DNA of 64,000 bases, taken from positions 23,327 to 87,326 of the forward strand of contig MCFE01000361.1 in NCBI GenBank assembly GCA_002104905.1, in the 5' to 3' direction. The stretch comes from Basidiobolus meristosporus CBS 931.73. Lineage: Eukaryota > Basidiobolomycota > Basidiobolomycetes > Basidiobolales > Basidiobolaceae. Under the pieces are notes generated by a model, which saw only the letters and a list, made by a program, of their open reading frames with translations, was not told the DNA's origin and ran no database searches. Every line of letters starts with the position of its first letter. The stretch's first letter is position 1. The position numbers and the translations under genes were made by a program. Positions 31,628 through 42,945 of the stretch are shown here, piece by piece.

Positions 31628-32782
31628 ATGTTGGATCCGTTTCAGTTCTTGCCAAATGATTTTAGTATGGCCCAAGTGTCTATGATGAGCCTTCATACAG
31701 ATATTTGGGCACTACTGATTAATCTAGCAGAACTAGATACCTCAGAGAGTCAACAAAGATGGAAGAATTTGAGTAGAAAGCTGTGGCATGAGTTCTACAT
31801 CAAGATGCCAGCCAATGTATGTAAAAAGATATATAACAAGACAAGTATTGAAATCAAGAATGAGCTGAGAGTGAGGGGATTTGACAAAGAAGCCACGCGG
31901 GAACAATTTTGCGCGCAATTTGCACAGTACGGGCCGGACGCGTCTGTTTGTGCCTCAACTTTGGGAACCAAAGAGATTTTGAATGAGTTTTTGCCTCAAA
32001 TGACTAATGTGCTACATGATATATTAGTAGAGCTAAGTGGCTTCCGAGAGCAATATACACAGGACTCATCCAGGCAACAGCTCCAAAGTATCAGACAGAG
32101 GGTAAGTGAATGCCTTGAGGAATCAGATGGTGAGCTTCAGGAGGAAGAATACAGACCGCAAGCAACATTGTCCAGATTGCGCCAGCACACCTTGCTGGAT
32201 TCCCTACCATCTCTTGCAACCACAGCACACCGGCGCACGTCAGTCCAGACCGCGCCAACACCCTTTACCAGAACGCCCCGCGTCAAGTCAACGCGCGTCG
32301 GGTCAACATGCGCGCTTCAGAGCAAAACTACAAGAACTTGCCAAATTGCTCATTTAGACACGAGTCCATTGGAGCGGACCAAGTCACGTCAACATGCAGC
32401 ATCACATCAAACTCAGCCAAGGGCCATCTCAACGCGTCAAGGCGCACCTGTGTGTGCCATTTTGCCCAACCATCAGCAAGTTACTTCTGGTGAACTGACT
32501 GATGATGACCAACATGAAGTGCCTCAACCACCAGAGCCCTTGGCAAGTAAAAGAACGCATCAGCGCGTGGCACTACAGGCCGGTTCAGTTGGTTCAGTCG
32601 GAGCAATTCAGCGTGGCCAAGCTGCAGCATTGCACTCATCAACTAGGAGGCAAAATACTGACTACAAATACACAAGTAGCCAAGATGATAGTCAGCCAGG
32701 AAGTAGTATAGGTGCGCAAAGTGAGTCACTACCAAATGCTTCAGTAGTAGTCCCTGTGAGAAAAAAACCCAGGAGAAGATGA
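31628..32782 (+). CDS. Uncharacterised accessory protein of the Harbinger element
   Basis: This is an intact 384-residue open frame starting MLDPFQFLPNDFS (an alternative ATG at 31,666 starts MAQVSMMS), divergent from the transposase with about 450 bp between starts. PIF/Harbinger elements normally encode a second, Myb/SANT-like protein that works with the transposase in DNA binding and nuclear import, and this ORF holds that place. I cannot see a convincing Myb/SANT motif. Residues 1 to about 150 are helical with W/F/Y residues (RWKNLSRKLWHEFYIKMP, KKIYNKTSIEIKNELRVRGF). Residues 190-380 are Ser/Thr/Arg/Gln-rich, with repeated basic patches and a terminal KKPRRR that could be a nuclear signal. 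Codons are CpG-rich, unlike the surrounding retroelements. Function unknown. Confidence 0.65.
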   Translation: MLDPFQFLPNDFSMAQVSMMSLHTDIWALLINLAELDTSESQQRWKNLSRKLWHEFYIKMPANVCKKIYNKTSIEIKNELRVRGFDKEATREQFCAQFAQYGPDASVCASTLGTKEILNEFLPQMTNVLHDILVELSGFREQYTQDSSRQQLQSIRQRVSECLEESDGELQEEEYRPQATLSRLRQHTLLDSLPSLATTAHRRTSVQTAPTPFTRTPRVKSTRVGSTCALQSKTTRTCQIAHLDTSPLERTKSRQHAASHQTQPRAISTRQGAPVCAILPNHQQVTSGELTDDDQHEVPQPPEPLASKRTHQRVALQAGSVGSVGAIQRGQAAALHSSTRRQNTDYKYTSSQDDSQPGSSIGAQSESLPNASVVVPVRKKPRRR

Positions 32783-34276
32783 TGCGATTGCTTTGAATCG
32801 CTCACATTTGTAATGATCCCAACAACCCTTTTTTTTTGCAATCCAAATCGAGCCATCGCAAATCAGTGATCATCAAATTTTTGATATAAGTAATATCAAG
32901 GTCGTCTCACATTTGAGACAGAACCCCTTTAAATAAACACCCTGCATATATATACGTCATCTGTAATACCAGTGCAGCAATTGGATCTGTTTTGCACCTA
33001 CACAATCGCTTGCGTGCTAGCTATGACACCTAGCCCAATCACTAGGATCAGGGATTTACTTGCTCAATGGGCAAAATGGGATATTTGATGGCAAATCAGG
33101 TAGCTTTTTCAGTAGTCAATGAGCCAATTGGGGGCTGCCAGCTTCAGGATACTTTTGGACCAATTAACCACTGAGATACTGTCCAATTGGAGTGAGGGTA
33201 ACCAAAATGGTAAGTATCAGTGTAGTTTATAGTGTGATACACATTTATTTCCATTTACATTAAAGAAGCATATCCAAATACCGGATTTTACCTGCCATTA
33301 TAGCGGTATCCAATCGCGCACGTGATGCAAACATTACAAGTTGGCGCGATCATCCGTGCCAACCTCATTGTGTCAGATTGTGCCATAGTGTGCAAGATTG
33401 TCCCGCATAGTGCAAAATTGTCCAAGAACAATCCTGCCTTCTGGTAGCTATGATATTGCACCCAATTGTTCTTTGCAACCGTGGATTGTGCCGCGCACCC
33501 TGGCACGGTACGATGGAACAAGTCTAAAGTAATGTTGGTACATTTACATGGTCTTGGCATTGCAAGCATGTAAATATGCTCAAAAAGGTCCCAAGAACAT
33601 GCATGCCAAGCTTAGGGCTGTTTGAGCAACTTCAAAAATTTCATGGTCAGGTTTCCTGGTATTTTGGTGGAAATATTCTAAGTAAATCCCAATAAGGAAT
33701 AGCGTCAGTATTCCATATTATTTGAAGGTACTGTTCTAAGTGCCTAGGATAGGTGAACATAAAGGTAGAATTACATACTTTACAACTCTCCCTCCAAACT
33801 AAATAATGAATACTTATTTGGTCCCACAGGTGGATCTGCTCTGTGTCAACCTTCAGGATCCCATTTGTAGACCATCCCAAAACTAGCAGCTTGGAATTAG
33901 TGACCCTCTTAACAATTGTTGGGCAGGACTGCAATGGCATTTAACTAGTCTTACTGCCAAATAAAGCTATAAAACTTGGCAGGGTTTGATTGTTGCTGTA
34001 GCAATGATTGCATGGCATTATTGTGGTCTTAATGTGCTCTACAACTACATAAAATAGATCTAACTAGCAAGTACATCCAATGCCTTGTAGGGCAAAAAAT
34101 TGACTGTGTTTTGACGGCCTCATTGCAAGTCTCTGGAAGTGTTATCATGGCAGTATGGAAGCCTACAGCTAGTTCTTTATAATGCTTCCATATCATTTAC
34201 CAAATGGTATTTACTTTTTCTACCTTGCCTTGTGCAGTTCATATTTTCCACTTTAGAACCACCCCTCTTAATTTGC

Positions 34277-34549
34277 TTACCCACTACTACCTTGGGTATA
34301 CCACATATAGTTCAAATCAAAAAAACCTATGGTCTCCTGCTGACTAACCTCTACAAATGCGCACACCTGCCGCATTTGACATACTTCAATCACCTCAACT
34401 TTACAGCTTTTAGTGTGATACTTGCAAAGTTGCCATATACCTTGTACTGCTGGTAGCATATATATCTGGCAAACATATGCTTGGTTGCTGTCACTTCTGC
34501 CATGAATACCTCCTGAGTATCTGCCAAGAGCTTCTGGGTATTTAGCCAA
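34277..34549 (-). pseudogene. Possible transposase C-terminal remnant
   Basis: A 90-codon minus frame contains VEVIEVCQMRQVCAFVEVSQ and ETIGFFDLN, which loosely resembles the C-terminal end of basidiomycete Tnp2 transposases (a conserved VxxxxxxxCVxxxV..WxIIDR type block). Weak support, position-compatible with the minus-strand remnant at 35.1-35.6 kb. Confidence 0.25.
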
Positions 34550-35072
34550 TATATTCCTTCTCCCTGCTGGAGTCTAGTCTCCCTTATGGGTGTGCTCTGG
34601 CACTTGTTTATGTGAATTCTGTATTGAATGGTGTAGAAGTCAGCTTGTGATCAAGAGAAATCTGGCATACCTTGATAGAGTTTTGCTAATAAAAATTAGT
34701 TGCTTGTTGCACCCAACCCAACTTTGCATTACTTAACAGATTACCCACACATTGGTGCAGCTTAGCTTCTTAATGCCACAGGCATAGGTGTCTCCATGTG
34801 CACATCTGTCTTCAGTTTATTTCAACTCTTCCTGGCTGTCTTCCATATGCCAACTCATCACAATCATACAGGCGTGAAGGTAATATTCTTGATGAATTTG
34901 GGATATAGTGGTACCTGCAACATGACTTGTCTTCCCATCTCCCCACACAACTGCTCCATAGGAAACTCCCAAAAGGTGAAGCAAGGCCCAATATTCTCCA
35001 CACACCAAGCAACATGGAGCGGGAATGGATACAGTAGCAGCACAGATATATGCTTTCAGCTTTATATTTGAG

Positions 35073-35561
35073 CTATAGCCACTCAAATCCTGTCAAAAAC
35101 TCCTTGCACAACAGCTGTAGATGTGTCAAGTTGATATTGGTGATCTGCTTCTGGATAAATATTCCTACAATGTTCCCATATGACTCCCAATGCCTCCAAT
35201 ATACAGTTAGTAGGAATAACTTCCAAACACCACATGAATAAATACATATCTTACTCATCCAGTCTTTACATTTGTATTGTTGCATATGCATATGAATACT
35301 GATTGGAGCCTTTGAGGAGTACTTAGGGTAGCAAATACTCTGTAGTATCTTGCCAACTCTTTCAAATTTCTCTGGTATCTCAATGGGCTCATTTAGCTTG
35401 TAATACCCCATGTACAACTTGGTCATCAGTATAGGGATATTGTTGAAAAGCAAATGCATTGCTTCCAGTGGAAAGCTTTTGCTCCAACAGATACCCTCTA
35501 TCCCAAGTATCTCAGGTCTCCAATTGATTCCATATCTGGCCAATGGCCTATAGCTTGCCAA
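35073..35561 (-). pseudogene. Tnp2-like transposase remnant (middle part)
   Basis: A 162-codon frame includes GIEGICWSKSFPLEAMHLLF followed by NNIPILMTKLYMGYYKL. The F-P-x-x-x-MHL-x-x-N pattern is the recognisable core of the Transposase_21/Tnp2 family. The rest (WRHWESYGNIVGIF) is plausible but unaligned. There is no start or stop of a complete gene. Confidence 0.4.
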
Positions 35562-35736
35562 CTTTGCTGCAATCCCTTTGAAAAATCATTGAGATGATCC
35601 TGTCAAAGGGCCATCACAAAGTTAAAGTCCCATGACTAATATTATATTGTATTAGCCCACTCTTCATTATTGCACTCTATGGCTTCACAGATCTTCAATG
35701 TCTTTTGATTTTTAAGCTTTGGTATATACACCACAT

Positions 35737-35930
35737 TAGACTTGTTCCATTGTGCCATTGATCATAGTGCCAGAAAGTGCTGTATATTTTATTATTAATT
35801 TGATATTTTAGGGTCAGAAGTATGTCAATTTTGATCCCAAATTGGCACTGTATGGCACCATCTGGCACTCTGTGACATGATCAGGCACCATCTGGCATGC
35901 TAAGGCACTGTTGGGCAGTATGATCAGCTG
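35737..35930. mobile_element. Harbinger-family MITE fragment
   Basis: Starts AGACTTGTTCCATTGTGCCA, the same terminal sequence as the 4,155-bp element's right end, followed by repeated TGGCAC / GGCACTGT units. It interrupts the alignment of Tnp2-like copies 1 and 2 at this point, so it is an insertion. The distal end could not be found and is probably eroded. Confidence 0.6.
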
Positions 35931-36166
35931 GAATGATGGCTCAAGTCCATTATCTCCCTCCCACACTGTGATAGGCTTCTGTGTGGGCTTTATATTTGGG
36001 CACTGTTGTTGTGCTTCAAAGACTGTACAGTGTTCCTCTGCTGTTACATTGAGAAATGGCTCAATTCTTGGCTCTGACATTGAGCTACTTGAGGTCCTTC
36101 TTTATAGCAAAGATACTGCTTTCTCTACCTGGGATATTGATTGCTCTACATCTATTTGTTACAAGT

Positions 36167-36246
36167 CTTAGTATGAGAGTTGTAGAGGAATAGGGAGTTT
36201 AGCTAGTATTGTATTCACTAAAACTTGAACTGTTTTTTATTGAGGT
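36167..36246 (-). repeat. Gypsy family 1 LTR fragment
   Basis: TGTTACAAGTCTTAGTATGA through CTAAAACTTGAACTG..TTTTTATTGAGGTT matches the first 80 bp of the Gypsy family 1 LTR (as at 47,719) and then stops. Confidence 0.8.
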
Positions 36247-36840
36247 TAAATACTTGCTAATATGGGTGGTGGTGATGTTATCATGGCCACTTGCTGATCT
36301 GCAACTGAGGGTACTGCGTTTGCTACATTCTCATCTGCCTGAGCATGATGGTCAGCTTGTGGCTCCACAGAGGTTCTCAGTTGCCTACTTGACTAAGAGC
36401 CTGAGGAGTTTGCATTATTACCTTCAATGGGCACACTGTCCACAGGGCCTTTTTTGGATGTAGCCCTGCTTGTTGCACTGAGTGTCAAAGCAAGCTGTTG
36501 TCCAACTTTTCTTCTGTTGCTGTCAGCAGTGGGGTTTGGTTGAGTACCAGACTACTGTACTTTATTTTTTGGTGGCATTTATATGGAAGTGAGTCAAACC
36601 AATGGGGAAATAGTGTTAAATATACGCGTGCATGTGGTGCCACAACTTTACTTATAATGCTTACCTTGGTGTGTCATCATTGAATCTTACATTCATGTAG
36701 GTGCAATGTTTCAAATACAAGATTGTCTTAAGTTCACATGGGTATTGATCAAAAAGTGATATAATAGCATTACATTGTTGAAGGTTAAGCTGCTTGCCCC
36801 ATGAACAAGACTACTTTGACCCAATGACTTAAGAGAAGAG

Positions 36841-37385
36841 AAAAAAGACCATGTGGCTATTGTAACAAGCCTCTTAGCCATGAAGCATGCAGACAGCATA
36901 GGAAGTATCACAAGGATCACAGCCAGTGTTTTCCCACACAAGTAATATTTGACCATTCATTGGTCACTACAGTACCAACATTATCTTGCAGCCAGTTGAT
37001 ACTTCTATAATGGCACCTGGCTGTCTTTGTGACCTTGCACAAACTGAGTCAGGTGAGTTTGTGACACCTTTAGGCTCACCTCAGCCTTCTGAATATGGAA
37101 TTCAGAGTGCTAGCTCTGACAAAGAAGGTTCACTGATGGATTTTGAGCCTATTGCCCCTAACAATGGTACCATGTATGAGCCCGGTCAAATCCCTATATG
37201 CAATGAGAAAACACCCATTGAAACCAATGCCAAGGATACTTTATGGAGCAAAGTGAGCCCAGTAATCCATTTATGGGTGAATGATGTAATGTTGGGGCTA
37301 TAAAAGTGGCATGTTTCCACTAATATCAGTAATGCAGGCATTGAGGATATATTACTATTTCTTGCCAAAATCATATTAGGATGCA
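36841..37385 (+). pseudogene. Tnp2-like N-terminal remnant
   Basis: The + strand reads KRPCGYCNKPLSHEACRQHR..KYHKDHSQCFPTQ (zinc-finger-like spacing), then an acidic stretch (SDKEGSLMDFEPIAP) and ISNAGIEDILLFLAKIILGC, the helix that precedes the catalytic part in fungal Tnp2-type transposases. Several stops. Copy 2 at 54,930-55,790 has the same order (GFKDLLPVLAKIILGCSLPR). Confidence 0.45.
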
Positions 37386-38862
37386 ACTTACCATGTATAT
37401 GGTACAAGTGGATTATTAGTGTTAATTGCATCATCAGGAGACTGGCCAATGGTTTCTATGGCTTTGATTTCAATGGCTCTCTGATCTGAGTACTCCTCAT
37501 TAACCATGTCCTTGCACTTCATCAGCTTCTGGGTTTTGCCATCATACACTGTATACCCTTTGGTATCCTCACAATCCTCAAAAAAAATCCCTCTTCTACT
37601 CTTTGATTCCAACTTTGAGCTGTTTTTGTCAGGGATTTGATAAGAGACACTACTACCAGAGATCCTGAGGTACTGGAAGCCTAATTTTTCTGCATGTATA
37701 TGCTTCAAACAGTGTAAATAACATAGAACTACAGTTGGGCATCTATTCTTGATATATGGTGGTAGCAACAGATTCAGACCATAAAATGAAGTCCATTCCG
37801 TTATCCTGAAGAATAGATCTTGCCTTCTCTACTATTACTCTATTTGCACATTCTGCTACTTCAATTTGCTGTTGAGTCTGTCAAACAGTGGTCTGCTGAA
37901 ATATGCCAGTAGATGAGCAGTATTTTGCAAACTTTCTTGAGAGGTATTCTCCTCCATTCTCAATATTTGATATCTTCAATTTACACACAGTGAGTGCTTC
38001 TGCCATATTGCTGAAGTGCTAAACATTTTAAAGATTCATCCTTTGTTTTCAGGAAGTACACCCATGTAAATTTTGTCTTGTAATTGATAAACTTAATAAA
38101 ATATCCCTTAGCTCAAAGAGCAGTATTCTTATGGACCCACATATATCTGTGTGCATAATAGCCTACATTTTGGTAGTGTTAATGCCTCCTGAGCTCCTGA
38201 AGTGCTGCCTAGCCTGTTTGCCATATAAATATCCCTTACAAACACTCAATTTAATTGGAATTGCATAACTGAGGCCCAAAACAAGCTGATATTGCACCAA
38301 TTTGCTCATTCTCTGTTTCCTAATGTGTCCTAGCCTCCAATGCAGTCTTCCCAGTTGGTCTCATCAGTTTCAACAAAGTTGACATACTTGGGAGCAATGA
38401 ATCTATATAGTGACTGGTATATATTGTGATCTCTGATTCTCAAAGCTGATTTTTGTTTGTTTTCACTCAAAAATGCGCAGCTTGGCCTAGTAAAGACAAC
38501 TTTAGTCCCTGAGTAGTTGCTTTACTACCTGAGAGTAGTTTCTTAGCTATTTCAGGGACATAGAGTCTGTTAGCTAGTTCTGCTGTTGTTGCCCCTGTGA
38601 TATCACTCATTTTTAGCTGTTTAGATGCACTGGTGGGGGCACAAGTGCAGAGTTATCTCCCAAATAGCCATTTCTTACAAGAATAGTCTAAGTTTCTAAT
38701 CCACTCCCTTATGACAATAGGGGAATAATCATAGGACCTCAGATCTGAAGAAAGTGGCAAGATCTGGGTTGTAAGTTAGTCCTACAGTGACCAGGGCTAG
38801 TACAGAATTGCTAAGTAAGTTTTTGGTTGCTCAATGATATCAAATTGTCCAATATTTCAACA
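37386..38862 (-). pseudogene. Copia family 2 relic (integrase part and 5' LTR)
   Basis: The minus strand encodes decayed integrase C-terminus (KNRCPTVVLCYLHCLKHIHA, GIFFEDCEDTKGYTVYDGKT) that matches element C at 63.6-63.9 kb, then upstream integrase and GAG-pre-integrase fragments to about 38,600. At 38,690-38,862 is part of the family 2 LTR (ATAGGGGAATAATCATAGGA.. ending CCAATATTTCAACA), its 5' LTR. All frames are broken. Confidence 0.8.
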
Positions 38863-39804
38863 GATCTCTGGTTAAGCTTCTGTGATATTGCCGGAACTCT
38901 TGCCCTAAAGGTACCATCCCACCATCTATAGCAACAGATGTCCTAGAAGATCTCATTCTGAGCTGATAGCAACAGAGAACCACCTTGCAGAGGGTATGTA
39001 TGACTTACAACAAGCTTGGGCTAATAGGTTCAGAAGCTTCAATAGGCTTCAATACCTCAGGATGTTCAGCAATAGATTCCATGCTCTAAGTATTTTGGAT
39101 ACCTTCCCATCAATAATTCAAAGACCTTCCAGAGTGCACAGACACTTTTATGTTGGTAAATACAAGGCATGTTTTGTGTAGTTTCAAGCACTTTCTGACA
39201 TTGAGGGTAACATCATTTGGCTTAGTGAGCCATTTGCTATGAGTAGGCATGCTAAAGCATTTTGGGTTGCACATCATCCAGGATTAAGTAGAGGGAAGAA
39301 ATATATAGCAAATTTAGATTATATCAGTGAGGAATGTCAGTGATTAGGGTGTAATGCAGCTAATGGGATGCCTAGGGGTGGGGTGCATAGCAGGAAGCAG
39401 AAGCTATACAATGCAATTCTTAAACATTGCAAAATGAGAATAGAGCATACATTTGGATATCCAACAAAACACAGCATATTGGCAGATAAATACAGAAGAT
39501 GTTGTGTATAAGAGAAAGCAGCAGAACAGGTCAAATTGTCAGAATACTGGTTAAGGTGCAATATATTTGTACAAGAAGTCATCCATTGAGATAAATATGC
39601 TTGGGGCACTATGAAGAGTAAACAAAGCAAGAAAAGCACCATTCTGAGCAGTATAAGTAAGATTGCATGAGATCACATGTAAGTGTATCAAATTGATGGC
39701 ATCAAGGTGGATATTATAGTTCCCAATAGTACTGAAGAGTGTCAGATCAATGCAGCATTATAAACTGACTGGTACTGTGAGAGACTATCCAACCGTATGA
39801 GTCT
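38863..39804 (+). pseudogene. Harbinger transposase relic, plus strand
   Basis: The decayed frame reads NHLAEGMYDLQQAWANRFRS, SILDTFPSIIQRPSRVHRHF, YVGKYKACFV and later RIEHTFGY, parallel to the transposase at 29,554-31,175. It retains the catalytic Glu and the uninterrupted site where the other copy holds the foldback. The right end GACTATCCAACCGTATGAGTCT looks like an eroded terminal repeat, ending within a Copia LTR. Confidence 0.8.
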
Positions 39805-41100
39805 TTTTACATGGTTTTGGCATTGCACACATGTAGAATAGGTTTAGCAAGGTTCCAACTGTATGGACAAATTTGAAATAATCATGCTCTAAGTACCTTA
39901 TGTTTTGGTGAAAGTACTCTAAGTAAATCCAAACAAGGTATTTAGCAGTGTTGACAAAGTAATTCAACAAAACATCACGTGCCCAGAATGTGAAAATTTT
40001 TAGGATATCCAAGCAGTCTCAAACTTAGCACACATGAGCTTTAATCCTTCCTGCACATATTCTACATATTTGCAATGCCAAACATTGTAAAACTATAACA
40101 CAACTGCTACATTGCATGAATCATCAAGTTAAAACCACAAAATATACTTGTTCTCCCAATCATTGCCAATATCTCCAAAACTCTGACAACAGCTTATGTG
40201 CCCCAAACTGTCACTCTCTGTAGTGACTATGGCTATTACCAAAATTTCTCCCTTTAATTAAAGATGGATTGGCCTGACTACCAAGTGAAGAAGGTGAAGA
40301 TGAAGATACTAATGCCAGAAAGAGGCCAAAGGGATATCATCCTGAGGAGATAACTACCACCTAATGCTGTGGGAAAGGAGGCTTTCAAGTCCCAGAAGAA
40401 AGATCAAAGCTCCCTTAACTGCATTTGCCTTGACTTCAAGGTCATATTACTAATTCTTTACTTAATGGCAATAATAGCCAAGAATGCCTTGTACTAGCAG
40501 TCTTTTTATACAAGTTGTAGAGTAATATAGAGCTTAGCTAGTATTGTATCAATAAAATTTGAAGTAAAGTAATTGATTTGACTAATAACTGATCTAACTT
40601 GGACATTTCAGCATCAGATCATAACAATAGAAGACATTAGAAGACACCAATCATTAGTGTGCAGCCAACAATACAATGTATCTTAGACAAAAACTCCTTA
40701 TTACCTAGATGCTGTTCAAGGCAGAATTGAAAGGTATAATAAACCAAACTACCCTGTTGGTTGATGAGATAAATCTGTGGGCTTACCAACTATTGATGAA
40801 GATATAATAACCACCATCCTGAATAGCCTGACGTACAGGTTTCTGGGCCTTGCATCAGTCTTGGAGCCCCAAACTGATGATCTGACCTTCATTATATAGT
40901 TGGTAGGCTTCTGGACAAAGAACCAAAGGAAATGAGGCACTAATGAGAAGGAAAAGATACTTCAATAAGCCACCACAAGCAGCACAGATGCTACTTAAGA
41001 CCCTTTAAAGGCAACTTCAACCTTTAACACAGTAACTGAAAGAGGAAAGGAGTTTCATCCAACCAATGATTCAAAAAAAAAGATACTTTGTTACTTTGTT
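39805..41100 (+). pseudogene. Scrambled Copia family 1 LTR pieces and gag relic
   Basis: 39,805 to about 39,960 is a minus-oriented LTR piece, and about 39,965-40,190 is a plus-oriented LTR end (ending CTCTGACAACAGCTTATG). Gag follows to about 41,095 (GDYGYYQN-type start, ALEDTNH.. , LDKEPKEM.. remnants). It is split at about 40,500-40,617 by a short piece of Gypsy family 1 LTR (GTTGTAGAGTAATATAGAGC..). Stops throughout. Confidence 0.7.
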
Positions 41101-41109
41101 AAAATACTT

Positions 41110-41400
41110 TGTTACAAGTCTTAGTTTAAGAGTTGTAGAGGAATAGGGAGTTTAGCTAGTATTGTATTCTATTGGAATTGAGAGTTTAGCTAGTACTGAA
41201 TTCACTAAAACTTGACCTGATTTTAATTCTGGTTCCAGCAGCTCCTTATATACATTTTTTCCAGATTAATTGCTGAATAATTGTATTTCCTAATGCAGAT
41301 TGTGGTTGACAACTCATCTGATTGCAACATCATCACCCAACAAGATACCACTTGACTAAAACCTGATCTGACTTGAGCATTTGAGCAGAAGATCATAACA
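41110..41400 (-). repeat. Gypsy family 1 LTR, short subtype
   Basis: TGTTACAAGTCTTAGTTTAA..AGAAGATCATAACA. It lacks the internal segment of about 110 bp found in the 368-bp LTRs, and carries a local duplication of the GAGAGTTTAGCTAGTA block. The right flank CTTGTACAGACCGGGTTCAG matches the right flank of the solo LTR at 55,397. Confidence 0.8.
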
Positions 41401-41438
41401 CTTGTACAGACCGGGTTCAGAGAGCTTATGATTCCATT

Positions 41439-42945
41439 AATACATGGTCAACATTTTTCTAAATAATCCATTAGACCGCCCAGCAACACCATTAGTTCTA
41501 TGATGATATGCCAAGATTTTCAAGTGTCTGATGTGCTGCATTTCCAGGTAAGCTTCCAATGTTTTTGCCATAAAGTTTGCTCCTCTATTAGATAGAATCT
41601 CTACAGGGTATCCAAACTACATAAAGATCTCATGGTAGATGAAACTTGCAACTTCTTGTTTACTGGCTACAGGTACTGCTGTAGCCACTGGCCATTTAGT
41701 GGCATGGTAAATTGCTACTTGAATCCAACGGTTGCATTTCCTGGTAGTTTACAGTCTTCCAATAAAGTCAATTCTCCATCTTTCAAGTGGTTTTACTGGC
41801 ATCAAGGGAAAGAGTTTGGCAATTTTCTGTGGTTGGCCTTAGTTGATTTGGCAATTTGGGCAGTATTTGCTAGCTTCTCAATGTCTTGTTTTATTCTGGG
41901 CCACCATGCTCTGGCTTTTGCTGGTTATAGGTTCCTTCAGTTCCAAGATGACCATTTCCATTGTGTAGCTTATCTATTAAGTCCAGGCAAGCAACATAAG
42001 GGCAATAGGCAATAGGGCTCCCATCAACAATTTGATAGAGTGCTTCATCCTGTACCACAGATTTGCTTGCTTCATCTTGATTATCTTCTTGATTTTGTTA
42101 TCCACCTCATTAGGAATGGCTTGGTCCTCCAAGTACTTTGATTATAGGCTAGGTCAATCTGATTCATGGACCAAGTTAAGTTATGCAACTTGTGCGTATC
42201 TTGATAAGGCATCAGCAACCACGTTGTTTTTTCCGGGGCAGTAGGCAATTTCCAAATCAAATTGCTAATGTATTCCCTCCATCTTGTCATATTTTAAAGA
42301 GTACCTTCTGAGTAGATATATGCCTGAGGGATGCCTGATCAGTCTTCACAGTGCATTTGACTCCTTCAATATAGCATCTCCATGTCTTCTAACAGTGTAT
42401 TTTATCAAGCATCTCCCTCTCATGCACTGTACAGTTTTGTTCTGTTGAGTTCAGTTTCTTGGATTCAAAGGCAACTAGGTGGTCCTTTCCCTTGTATTCT
42501 TGGCTCTACACTCCACTAGCTGCATAATCCAAAGCATCTGTGCACCAAGCAAACTCTTTTCTGAAGTTGGGTATTCTCAAGCTTGGCAGCTTAGCAAGTT
42601 CAGTTTTGAGCATCTGGAAGGCAGTCTCACAAGTTATGTCCCACTTGTAGGTATTGTCTTTCTTGAGGATTTCAGTTAAAGAGGCTGCAACACTTGCAAA
42701 GGACTTGACAAATCTCTGATAATAGGAAACCAATCCAAGGAATGATCTGAGTTCTGATATGCTATGGGGCTGCTTCAGATTCTTGATCACTTCAACCTTT
42801 GTAGGGTCTAAGGTCACTCCAGTGCTAGTCACTATGTGTCCCAGATATTCAATGTGTTGCTTGAAGATTTCATTCTTGGCTAGCTTGCCGTAAAGTTTGT
42901 TCTCTCTTAGCTTCTTCAAGACCTTTTCAATGTGCAGAACATTCT
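41439..42945 (-). pseudogene. Gypsy family 1 internal relic (RT to integrase)
   Basis: Reading the minus strand from 42,945: RT C-terminus ([40 protein letters not shown]), RNase H ([20 protein letters not shown]) and integrase down to about 41,450. It is clearly parallel to element D 48,650-50,150. Stops and frameshifts interrupt it. It is truncated at both ends. Confidence 0.85.

Larger units (their letters stand above)
29371..33525. mobile_element. PIF/Harbinger-like DNA transposon, 4,155 bp
   Basis: The ends are AGACTTGTTC..GTGCCA at the left and the inverse TGGCAC..GAACAAGTCT at the right, flanked by 3-bp AAA duplications (29,368-29,370; 33,526-33,528). PIF/Harbinger elements make 3-bp duplications. 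It contains a DDE_4-type transposase gene (minus), a divergent accessory ORF (plus) and a nested foldback. Tandem GGCACTAT-type motifs near both ends may be subterminal transposase-binding repeats. Confidence 0.82.
29284..33785 (-). repeat. Copia family 1 LTR split by the Harbinger element
   Basis: Only 29,284-29,370 and 33,529-33,785 belong to this LTR (minus orientation, starting TGTAGTAAGAGTCTAGGAGA). Deleting 29,371-33,525 and one AAA joins GAAAGTAAAAGTAATGTTGG, which follows the family LTR order. At its right end a polypurine-tract-like CTCTCCCTCC suggests the LTR once belonged to a minus-oriented element whose body is gone. Confidence 0.8.
33786..37385. mobile_element. Degenerate Tnp2/CACTA-like DNA transposon, copy 1
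   Basis: The region from about 35,690 to 37,385 aligns block by block with 53,990-55,790 (copy 2), for example GGATGTAGCC, AAGCAAGCTGTTGTCCA and GCTCACCTCAGCCTTCTG. The shared part includes a remnant with zinc-finger-like Cys/His spacing and a Tnp2-like N-terminus on the + strand; a Tnp2-like middle segment lies on the - strand at 35.1-35.6 kb. No intact ORF or clear termini. 33,786-34,270 contains nothing I can assign. Confidence 0.5.

Noticed and set aside
34812-35086. Overlapping minus frames at 34.8-35.1 kb as a gene
   Set aside because: Two short frames in different phases with no motif; they lie in transposon debris.
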